This document shows, in pieces, positions 33,690 to 40,464 of a DNA stretch of 54,223 nt (its first letter is position 1; every line of letters begins with the position of its first letter). The notes under the pieces were generated by a model that saw only the letters and a list, made by a program, of their open reading frames with translations, was not told the origin of the DNA and searched no databases. Position numbers and translations under genes: made by a program. This DNA comes from an uncultured Saccharospirillaceae bacterium (GTDB lineage: Bacteria > Bacteroidota > Bacteroidia > Flavobacteriales_D > CAJJDF01), in the NCBI GenBank assembly GCA_950054195.1, contig CATLPG010000017.1:1-54223 (forward strand), in the 5' to 3' direction.

Positions 33690-34086
33690 AAATTTCTTGG
33701 CAAAGCTCTACTAAAACACCATTAGTTCCTTTAGGGTGTAAAAAAGCGATAAGTTTATTGTCAGCACCTTTTTTAGGCTCTTCGTGTATTAATCGAAAAC
33801 CTTCAGCCTTTAACCTTTCTAATTCTTTGTAAATATCTTTAACATCAAAGGCAATATGGTGAATTCCTTCTCCTTTTTTTTCTATAAACTTTGCTATTGC
33901 ACTTGATTCATCAGTAGCTTGTAAAAGCTCAATTTTAGATTCTCCTGTTTTAAAAAAAGATGTGATTACATTTTCTGATTTTACTTCCTCCCTCTTATAC
34001 GGTTTTGTTCCTAACAACGATTCAAACAAAGCCTCAGAAGCATCGATATCCTTAACAGCTATTCCTAGATGTTCAATCTTTTTCAT
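33682..34086 (-). CDS. mce: Methylmalonyl-CoA epimerase
   Basis: 134-residue vicinal-oxygen-chelate enzyme that interconverts (S)- and (R)-methylmalonyl-CoA, supplying methylmalonyl-CoA mutase in propionate/odd-chain metabolism. Key features: IEHLGIAVKDIDASEALFESLLG (metal His near the N-terminus), GEGIHHIAFDVKDIYKEL (second His), and a C-terminal NGVLVELCQ with the metal Glu. The length is normal. The 3' end overlaps the DUF2480 gene by 8 bp on the opposite strand. The mutase genes are not in the window. Confidence 0.92.
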   Translation of the reverse strand: MKKIEHLGIAVKDIDASEALFESLLGTKPYKREEVKSENVITSFFKTGESKIELLQATDESSAIAKFIEKKGEGIHHIAFDVKDIYKELERLKAEGFRLIHEEPKKGADNKLIAFLHPKGTNGVLVELCQEISN

Positions 34087-34122
34087 AAAAATTTGTAAAT
34101 AAAAGGGACTTTTGCTTGCGTA

Positions 34123-34926
34123 CTACTTCTTATTAAAAGTAGCCGTTTCGTTATCAAAACTTAGGTAGTAGAATCCTTTTTTTAGGTCTGTACAATCAAT
34201 TTTAGCTGATCTTCCTTTAACAACTGTATTTCCAAAACGATCCAATATTTTGTAAGAAGTTTCATTTGAGAAAACAATATCCTTTCTAACTTTTTTAGGA
34301 TAGAAAGTAACCTTTTCCTTATCAGATCTGTAAATAACTTCTTTAGAAGGCCTTACTTTACCTGTATAATCCTTTTGACTTACTCTATATTTATTCTCTC
34401 CAGAGTGAGGAACAATTTTGAACTTGTATCGTTGTTGACTTTCCTTTCCTTCTCCCATTACTCTTCCAACTTCTACCCACTCTCCCCACTTATACTGCTC
34501 AACAACAAAATCTAATTTTCCTTTTTCACCAGTAGTAGTCCAAACTAAATTTTGATCTCCATCAACAGCAATTTCACCTACTGTGTAGGTACTTTTTGGA
34601 GTTAATGCCTCTGGATTAATTACTTTAGGCTTACAATTTTTATCATGATAAATAATAATCTCAACTGGATCACCAATTACAAAACTGTATAAACTTAAAT
34701 CTATTTCGAAAGACGATGAATTTATCTCATCTGTAGTTACATTTCCATTAACCGTTACTTTAGAAACACAAAAACCAACTTTTTCGCTTCTATACGGGTT
34801 TTTAACAAAAACTGGACGCTCTTGATACGTTCCACTTAGTGTTAACGGCACTTGCTGAGAAAAAACAGTAATCCCAGTTAGTTGAAAAGCACTTATTAAT
34901 AATATATATTTTAATCCCTTAATCAT
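34123..34926 (-). CDS. Probable exported protein with T9SS-like C-terminal tail
   Basis: 267 residues from the ATG at 34926 (a longer frame reaches 34977, but the signal peptide begins at this Met). Signal peptide: LKYILLISAFQLTGITVFSQQ. The middle is an unrecognised beta-rich region with FVIGDPVEIIIYHDKNCKPKVI. The last 60 residues resemble the type A sorting domain of type IX secretion cargo: VTFYPKKVRKD, YKILDRFGNTVVKG, IDCTDLKKGFYYLSF and the basic ending FNKK. This matches the xYPNP/GxxV/DLxxGxYxx layout, but the PNP is replaced by PKK, so it is a degenerate or borderline tail. Function unknown. Confidence 0.65.
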   Translation of the reverse strand: MIKGLKYILLISAFQLTGITVFSQQVPLTLSGTYQERPVFVKNPYRSEKVGFCVSKVTVNGNVTTDEINSSSFEIDLSLYSFVIGDPVEIIIYHDKNCKPKVINPEALTPKSTYTVGEIAVDGDQNLVWTTTGEKGKLDFVVEQYKWGEWVEVGRVMGEGKESQQRYKFKIVPHSGENKYRVSQKDYTGKVRPSKEVIYRSDKEKVTFYPKKVRKDIVFSNETSYKILDRFGNTVVKGRSAKIDCTDLKKGFYYLSFDNETATFNKK

Positions 34927-35049
34927 AAAGCAAGTGTAAAAATATTGTTTTTTTGCAGAAAATTGCAAATATATCAACGAAATTTAATCTTTAATTGTAT
35001 GATACTCTAAAAAAAAGTATTTTCAATCAATCAAAAAAGATAAATAATC

Positions 35050-35565
35050 ATGCTTAATACAAAAATAGAAAACGCATTAAATGAGCAACTTAAAATAGAA
35101 GCTTTTTCATCACAATATTACTTAGCAATAGCCTCTTGGGCAGAAAATAACGGACTTAACGGTACGGCTGAGTTCTTCTACCAACAGTCAGACGAAGAGC
35201 GTATGCACATGCTAAGAGTATTAAAATTTATTAATGAAAGAGGAGGAACTGCTATTATAAGTGCCATTAAACAGCCAGATGTTACTTTTAAATCATTAAC
35301 AGAAGTTTTTGATAGTTTTTTAAATCACGAACAAATGGTTACTCAAAAAGTGCATGATATTGTTGCAATTTGTTTAGACGAAAGAGATCATGCAACAAAT
35401 AACTTCATGCAATGGTTCGTTTCAGAACAAATAGAAGAAGAAGCCTTAGTTAGAACGCTAATCGATAAACTTAGATTAATTGGTGAAGAAAAAAGTGGTT
35501 TATATTTCTTCGACAGAGACTTACTTTCTGCTAAAAACCCTAATGTTACAGTAAACAACGAATAA
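35050..35565 (+). CDS. ftnA: Ferritin (non-haem)
   Basis: 171-residue ferritin-like four-helix bundle for iron storage. The ferroxidase ligands are visible: Glu17, Glu50, His53, with Tyr24 nearby (QLKIEAFSSQYYLAIASWAE and SDEERMHMLRVLKF), and later CLDERDHATNNFMQWFVSEQIEEE. This is the bacterial FtnA type and not bacterioferritin (there is no conserved haem Met position that I could place). The length is usual. It stands alone with its own upstream region, next to the microdomain operon but 57 bp away. Confidence 0.94.
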   Translation: MLNTKIENALNEQLKIEAFSSQYYLAIASWAENNGLNGTAEFFYQQSDEERMHMLRVLKFINERGGTAIISAIKQPDVTFKSLTEVFDSFLNHEQMVTQKVHDIVAICLDERDHATNNFMQWFVSEQIEEEALVRTLIDKLRLIGEEKSGLYFFDRDLLSAKNPNVTVNNE

Positions 35566-35622
35566 TTTTAAAAGTAGTGGTTACGTTTTTTAAAATCTGC
35601 TATAAACCACTAAAATCAACAT

Positions 35623-36195
35623 ATGGGATCATTTAGTAACATGACAACAATGGAATTAGCTTTTTGGATAATAGCTATTATTGGGTCTGTCGTATTTATT
35701 CTTCTTTTTATCTTGAGTTTAGCTGGTGCTGATGCTGATGCCGACATGGATGTAGATATGGAAGTTGAAGCTGATACAGGCATTGGTCTCCAATTTTTCA
35801 CATTTAAAAATGTAATGGCGTTTTTCACCTTGTTTGGGTGGACCGGTATTGTTTGCCTTGATAATGGACTTAGTAATACAGCAAGTATTTTAATCGCATC
35901 TGTAGCTGGTCTACTAATGATGACTTTAATGGCCTTTCTCTTCTTTTGGATGAGTAAATTAGCCGAAGATGGATCATTGAAAATTATTAATGCTGTTGGA
36001 GCTGTTGGAGAGGTTTACCTTTCTATTGGTTCAAACAGGAGCAAAATCGGTAAAATATCTATTGACGTTCAAGGATCAAGAAGAGAATTAAGCGCACTAA
36101 CAGATGAAGATATTACACTAAAACAAGGAGATGTTATAAAAGTTTTAGGGGTAGTTAGTGGAGAAATATTATTAGTAGAAAAATTAAAAAACTAA
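35623..36195 (+). CDS. NfeD-like membrane protein
   Basis: 190 residues. Hydrophobic segments lie at about 10-31 (LAFWIIAIIGSVVFILLFIL), 56-75 (FFTFKNVMAFFTLFGWTGIV) and 85-112 (TASILIASVAGLLMMTLMAFLFFW). An acidic loop (ADADADMDVDMEVEAD) lies between the first two. The C-terminal 70 residues form an OB-fold-like beta domain (AVGAVGEVYLSIGSNRSKIGKISIDVQGSRRELSALTDEDITLKQGDVIKVLGV), as in short NfeD proteins. It ends 6 bp before a flotillin gene, the standard partner, so it probably acts in an SPFH microdomain complex. Confidence 0.82.
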   Translation: MGSFSNMTTMELAFWIIAIIGSVVFILLFILSLAGADADADMDVDMEVEADTGIGLQFFTFKNVMAFFTLFGWTGIVCLDNGLSNTASILIASVAGLLMMTLMAFLFFWMSKLAEDGSLKIINAVGAVGEVYLSIGSNRSKIGKISIDVQGSRRELSALTDEDITLKQGDVIKVLGVVSGEILLVEKLKN

Positions 36196-36201
36196 AAGAA
36201 A

Positions 36202-37617
36202 ATGGAATCAATCATTTTATTACAAGCAAGCGGTAATCTATCGTATTTAGCTATACCAGCAGCAGTTGTTGTTATAGTAGCCGTTTTTATCTTTTCAATC
36301 ATAAAAAGATATAAAAGGTGTCCTTCGGATAGGGTATTAGTTGTTTATGGTAGAACAGGAGGAGGTTCTGCAAAATGTGTTCACGGTGGAGGTGCTTTTA
36401 TCTGGCCAATTATTCAGGATTATGAGTACTTAAACTTAACCCCTATTTCTATGGATGTTAACTTAACAAACGCTTTATCAAAGCAAAACATTCGTGTAAA
36501 CGTTCCTTCCAGCTTTACTATTGGTATTTCTACAGAGCCAACTGTTATGCAAAATGCTGCTGAAAGACTTTTAGGTCTTGATATGAACGCTATTAGAGAA
36601 CTTTCTAAAGAAATTATTTTTGGTCAGTTACGTATGGTAGTTGCCAGTATGGATATCGAAGAAATTAATAGCGATAGAGATAAATTTTTAACGCATATTA
36701 CACATAATGTAGAGGTTGAACTTCAAAAAGTAGGGTTAAAGCTTATCAACGTAAACATTACAGATATTCATGATGAATCTGGATATATTGAAGCTTTAGG
36801 TAAAGAAGCTGCTGCAAAAGCCATTAACGATGCAAGAGTATCGGTAGCTCAAAAAAACAGAGACGGTTCTATTGGTGAGGCAAATGCTATGCAAGAGCAA
36901 AGAACACTAGTTGCTTCAGCAAATGCAAAAGCGGTTGAAGGGGAAAACACAGCAAAAATTCAAGTTGCTAATTCTGATGCTGCAAGAAGATCCAAAGAAG
37001 CAGAAGCAGAGAAAATTGCTATTGCCTCTGAAAAAGTACAATCGGCAAAGGCGCTTGAAGAAGCTTACGCTGCTGAAAAAATTGCAGAAGAAGCCAGAGC
37101 ACTAAGAAAAAAGGCCGAGCAACAAGCCGATATAGTTATCCCAGCAGAAATTCAAAAGCAAAAAGTAGAAATTGATGCGGAAGCGGAAGCAGAACAAATT
37201 AGACGAGTAGCTAAAGGGGAGGCAGATAGTATTCTCTTTAGAAAACAAGCAGAAGCACAAGGTTTATATGAAATATTAACTAAGCAAGCAGAAGGATTAG
37301 ATCGTATCGTTAAAGCTGCTGATAATAACTCTAAAGATGCAGTATTGTTATTAATTGCCGATAAACTACCAGAACTGGTTAAACTACAATCAGAAGCTAT
37401 TAAAAACATTAAAATTGATAAAGTTACAGTTTGGGATGGCGGAAGTAATAAAGATGGCAAATCATCAACTGCAGGGTTCCTTTCTGGGCTATACCAATCG
37501 GTTCCTCCTTTACAGGATATGTTTAACATGGCGGGAATGCAATTACCGGATTACCTAAAAGGTAAAGATGTAAACAATAACAACAACGAAACTGTTACAG
37601 AAGAAGAAAACAATTAA
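36202..37617 (+). CDS. Flotillin-like SPFH protein
   Basis: 471 residues. An N-terminal membrane segment (LAIPAAVVVIVAVFIFSII, about 14-32) leads into the SPFH/band-7 domain (RCPSDRVLVVYGRTGG..., SMDVNLTNALSKQNIRVNVPSSFTIGI, to about 195). A long Ala/Glu/Lys-rich coiled coil follows (about 205-370), and the tail contains DMFNMAGMQLPDYL. This is the FloT/YqiK (UPF0365/flotillin) architecture that scaffolds membrane microdomains. It lies between NfeD-like and stomatin-like genes with spacings of 6 and 11 bp, implying co-transcription. The tail is Asn-rich and may be disordered. Confidence 0.92.
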   Translation: MESIILLQASGNLSYLAIPAAVVVIVAVFIFSIIKRYKRCPSDRVLVVYGRTGGGSAKCVHGGGAFIWPIIQDYEYLNLTPISMDVNLTNALSKQNIRVNVPSSFTIGISTEPTVMQNAAERLLGLDMNAIRELSKEIIFGQLRMVVASMDIEEINSDRDKFLTHITHNVEVELQKVGLKLINVNITDIHDESGYIEALGKEAAAKAINDARVSVAQKNRDGSIGEANAMQEQRTLVASANAKAVEGENTAKIQVANSDAARRSKEAEAEKIAIASEKVQSAKALEEAYAAEKIAEEARALRKKAEQQADIVIPAEIQKQKVEIDAEAEAEQIRRVAKGEADSILFRKQAEAQGLYEILTKQAEGLDRIVKAADNNSKDAVLLLIADKLPELVKLQSEAIKNIKIDKVTVWDGGSNKDGKSSTAGFLSGLYQSVPPLQDMFNMAGMQLPDYLKGKDVNNNNNETVTEEENN

Positions 37618-37628
37618 AATTATAACGA

Positions 37629-38561
37629 ATGAATACCATCATTTTACAAGCAAGTCAATTACCATTTAACCTACCCTTGGTTATTGGTGTTATCTTATTA
37701 CTAGTTCTAATTATCATGTCGATAGTTATAGTACCAGAACAATCAGCAAAAGTTATTCAGCGACTTGGTAAATACAAAAGAGTTGCTCACTCAGGATTGA
37801 GTTTTAAAATTCCAATTATCGATGGAGTTGCTGGTACGGTTAATCACCGTGTACAACAATTAGATGTACATGTAGAAACTAAAACAAGCGATAACGTGTT
37901 CGTTAACATGCAAGCTTCGGTACAGTACAAAGTAATTAAAAGCAAAACCAGAGCAGCATTTTATGAACTTGATGATCCTGCAAGACAAATTTCTTCGTTC
38001 ATTTTTGATGTAATCCGTGCAGAAGTTCCAAAACTAGAACTTGATGATGTGTTTGCTAAAAAAGACGATATTGCTATTGCAGTAAACGAAAGCTTATCCA
38101 ACTCTATGGATGATTATGGGTTTGAAATTATTAAAACCTTAATTACTGATATAGATCCAGACGCACACGTAAAAGCATCTATGAATAGAATTAATGCGGC
38201 TAAGCGAGATAAATATGCTGCACTTGAAGAAGCGGAAGCTAAAAAAATCCAAATTGTTAAAGAAGCAGAAGCGGATGCAGAAAGCAAGCGTTTACAAGGA
38301 GAAGGTATTGCTAAGCAACGTATAGAAATTGTTAGAGGATTTAAAGAATCTGTAGAAGATTTCAAAGACTCTCTACAAGATATCGACTCGGCAGAAGTGA
38401 TGCAATTTGTATTGCTTACACAATATTTTGATACCCTAAACAACATTGGAACAAAAGAAGGAAACAACACCATTATGGTTCCTCACTCTCCAAGTGGCAT
38501 GAAGGATTTTCAACAACAAATTATTGATGGAACCTTTATAGGAAGAAAGCTGGGTGAGTAG
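37629..38561 (+). CDS. Stomatin/QmcA-like SPFH protein
   Basis: 310 residues of the stomatin-prohibitin branch. One N-terminal helix (LVIGVILLLVLIIMSIVIV, about 19-37), then the SPFH domain: VPEQSAKVIQRLGKYKRVAHSGLSFKIPIIDG, VNMQASVQYKVI and VIRAEVPKLELDDVFAKKD. The coiled end DKYAALEEAEAKKIQIVKEAEADAESKRLQGEGIAKQR is typical of stomatin/QmcA. It is the third gene of the NfeD-flotillin-stomatin operon. Such proteins commonly associate with membrane proteases. Its target here is unknown. Confidence 0.92.
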   Translation: MNTIILQASQLPFNLPLVIGVILLLVLIIMSIVIVPEQSAKVIQRLGKYKRVAHSGLSFKIPIIDGVAGTVNHRVQQLDVHVETKTSDNVFVNMQASVQYKVIKSKTRAAFYELDDPARQISSFIFDVIRAEVPKLELDDVFAKKDDIAIAVNESLSNSMDDYGFEIIKTLITDIDPDAHVKASMNRINAAKRDKYAALEEAEAKKIQIVKEAEADAESKRLQGEGIAKQRIEIVRGFKESVEDFKDSLQDIDSAEVMQFVLLTQYFDTLNNIGTKEGNNTIMVPHSPSGMKDFQQQIIDGTFIGRKLGE

Positions 38562-38650
38562 GGTTAGCTAATTATTTAACTCTGTCAAAATAGTGTGTTT
38601 ATTCGCATGTTAGGGTGAATGATGGTAAATCAAATAAAAGAAATCAACCT

Positions 38651-39523
38651 ATGTTAAAAATTAACCCAGTTTTATATATTACATTATTGTTTATAGTTAT
38701 GGCTTGCTCTACTGATAAACCAAGTTGCAAAACTGGTAACTGCGAAAACGGTTATGGAGTCAAGATATATCCAGACGGTGGTTTTGATAAAGGATATTGG
38801 AAAAACGGAAAACTTGATGGGTATGGGGAACAATTGTTTGGTAAAGATTCAAAGTTTGCTAGAGATACTTATAAGGGTGAATTTAAGAATAGTAAATATC
38901 ATGGATACGGTGTATACATTGATATTAGTGAAGGTAATACTTACGAAGGAGAATGGAAGAATGGGGCGCCAATTGGAGATGAAATATTAAACCATGATGT
39001 TGCACATAAGAAAGCAACTATTAAGCCAAAATTAGAATGGGAGTCTTTTGTTAATCATGAGCTTTCATTCCAAGCTAAGTTTCCCAAGTTAATCGAAGCT
39101 AAGATTGAGGTTAGTGAAACATTACAAGAAGACACAGAGTATGGGGATATTAAATTAACATCATATAAATTAAACTGTCAAAAAACGGAACACTTGAATA
39201 TGGGATATTCTCTATCAATATTAGATATTGGAAAGGATAATTTTAAAAATTATGATGACCATGATTGGAAAGTGTTTTTTAATAAAACTGCATCAAGCAT
39301 TCAAGAAATGACTGGTTTTAAACCCTATGCCAAACTAGTAATTGACACTGACAAATTTCGAGGCAGAAAAATCTTTTTTAAAAGTGAAGATCATAAACTT
39401 CGCCTATTATCTAAAGTAATGGTTAGAGAGGGCTATGAATATAGAATGAATGTTGTAGTTCTTGAGGGAAATCATTTAAACCCATATATCAATATGTTTT
39501 TTGATTCTTTCAGTTTTAAGTAA
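38651..39523 (+). CDS. MORN-repeat lipoprotein
   Basis: 290 residues from the ATG at 38651; an in-frame start at 38615 would add a hydrophilic leader before the signal peptide. Lipoprotein signal (PVLYITLLFIVMAC, Cys16). Residues about 25-112 are MORN-type repeats: CENGYGVKIYPDGGFDKGYWKNGKLDGYGEQLF, TYKGEFKNSKYHGYGVYI and NTYEGEWKNG. The C-terminal 170 residues form an unrecognised alpha/beta domain (SFVNHELSFQAKFP and KLVIDTDKFRGRKIFFKSEDH). It is bracketed by a perfect 10-bp inverted repeat (38609-38618 and 39531-39540), unlike its neighbours, so it may be an acquired unit. Function unknown. Confidence 0.8.
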   Translation: MLKINPVLYITLLFIVMACSTDKPSCKTGNCENGYGVKIYPDGGFDKGYWKNGKLDGYGEQLFGKDSKFARDTYKGEFKNSKYHGYGVYIDISEGNTYEGEWKNGAPIGDEILNHDVAHKKATIKPKLEWESFVNHELSFQAKFPKLIEAKIEVSETLQEDTEYGDIKLTSYKLNCQKTEHLNMGYSLSILDIGKDNFKNYDDHDWKVFFNKTASSIQEMTGFKPYAKLVIDTDKFRGRKIFFKSEDHKLRLLSKVMVREGYEYRMNVVVLEGNHLNPYINMFFDSFSFK

Positions 39524-39718
39524 ACAAAACTCACCCTAACAGTTTGTAAATACCATTTTGTCGCCTAGCATGAGTATTTGAATCAAACAAGCCAATCAAT
39601 TAACCCGCATTCTGTTGCTTATTACAAATTAACTTCGTCTTAATCAACTAGCAAAAAACGGTCTTTAAGTGGAGTTATCTCCAATTATCCCAAACGATCA
39701 TCTATCTTTACCCTCCCA

Positions 39719-39757
39719 AAAAGCCTTAAGCAACCATGCCCATTCGTATAGTTCCTG
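39719..39757 (+). repeat. Partial duplication of the C1 peptidase gene 5' end, copy 1
   Basis: The 37-base stretch from aaaagcc to gttcc is identical to 42800-42836. The similarity continues less precisely both upstream, through a -7-like box TATCTTTA at 39703-39710, and downstream. It contains the same start codon and first seven codons (MPIRIVP). Confidence 0.8.
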
Positions 39758-39810
39758 ATAAAAAACAAAAGCACTCAATAAACAACACAACAACATCAAC
39801 AAGTAACTAA
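39736..39810 (+). pseudogene. Truncated 24-codon copy of the C1 peptidase N-terminus, or leader ORF
   Basis: A small open frame, MPIRIVPDKKQKHSINN... (24 residues), starting like the C1 peptidase at 42817 (MPIRIVPDKNKKSSN) and then diverging. Its TAA directly abuts the ATG of the Crp-like gene (39808-39811). It is either a remnant of a duplicated protease gene or a leader peptide coupled to crp translation. There is no evidence that it is made. Confidence 0.55.
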
Positions 39811-40365
39811 ATGAAGGCATTTCTTTCCAGTTTTATAGATTTTACGGATCAAGAATATGAGTCGTTTATAGCTATCGCTAAGCTAAAGGAGTTCAAAAAA
39901 AATGAATACCTGCTTCGTGCTGGAAGCCCCGTGAAAAAGCTGTTTTTTGTAAACTATGGTTTCATGCGTGGATACAGAATCCAAGAAGGTATGGATATTA
40001 CCCATCACTTTTATTTAAGCAACTGGTTGGCTACCGATTATGAAAGTTACCTTAGTGGAAATCCTGGAGAATTATATATAAAAGCTCTAATTGATACTTC
40101 TGTCTATGAGTTCGATTATGATAGCTTACACGCATTCTTTAAAACAAACCAAAAATTCGAAAAAATTCGTACAATACAAGCAGAAGACGCTTACCTACGA
40201 ATGGTTAAAAGACTTAAAAACTTCCAGTATATGGAATTAAAAGATCGTTACCTAGCTCTAGTAAATGAAGATCCAGGGCTATTTAATCTTGTTCCACAAA
40301 GATACATTGCTTCTTATTTGGGAGTTACTCCTCAAAGCTTAAGCAGAATCAAAAAAGAATTATAG
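39811..40365 (+). CDS. Crp/Fnr-family transcriptional regulator
   Basis: 184 residues with an N-terminal cNMP-binding-like beta roll (FSSFIDFTDQEYESFIAIAKLKEFKKNEYLLRAGSPVKKLFFVNYGFMRGYR) and a short C-terminal HTH (LFNLVPQRYIASYLGVTPQSLSRIKKEL), the common Bacteroidota layout. No Cys-based Fe-S site is visible, and the RxS-type cAMP motif is absent, so the effector is unknown. Its ATG follows immediately after a 24-codon truncated protease fragment. The downstream hydrolase gene starts 100 bp later with its own TAGTTTTG box, so it is a possible target (inference). Confidence 0.9.
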   Translation: MKAFLSSFIDFTDQEYESFIAIAKLKEFKKNEYLLRAGSPVKKLFFVNYGFMRGYRIQEGMDITHHFYLSNWLATDYESYLSGNPGELYIKALIDTSVYEFDYDSLHAFFKTNQKFEKIRTIQAEDAYLRMVKRLKNFQYMELKDRYLALVNEDPGLFNLVPQRYIASYLGVTPQSLSRIKKEL

Positions 40366-40427
40366 TTAATTATTCTTAAATATGTAATTCGTTAACATAT
40401 GCGAATGCTTATGGGTATTCTTTCATT

Positions 40428-40435
40428 TAGTTTTG
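40428..40435 (+). promoter_or_regulatory. -7 box candidate of the hydrolase-S41 gene
   Basis: TAGTTTTG fits the TAnnTTTG consensus 29 bp before the ATG at 40465. No clear TTG lies 19-21 bp upstream. The imperfect symmetrical TTCG...CGAA element at 40387-40404 could be an operator. Confidence 0.4.
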
Positions 40436-40464
40436 TATAAAGCTATCAATTAACACAACACTTT

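Noticed and set aside
35574-35612. Hairpin TAGTGGTTA ... TAAACCACTA after ferritin
   Set aside because: The loop is about 20 bases and there is no T-run; too weak to call a terminator.
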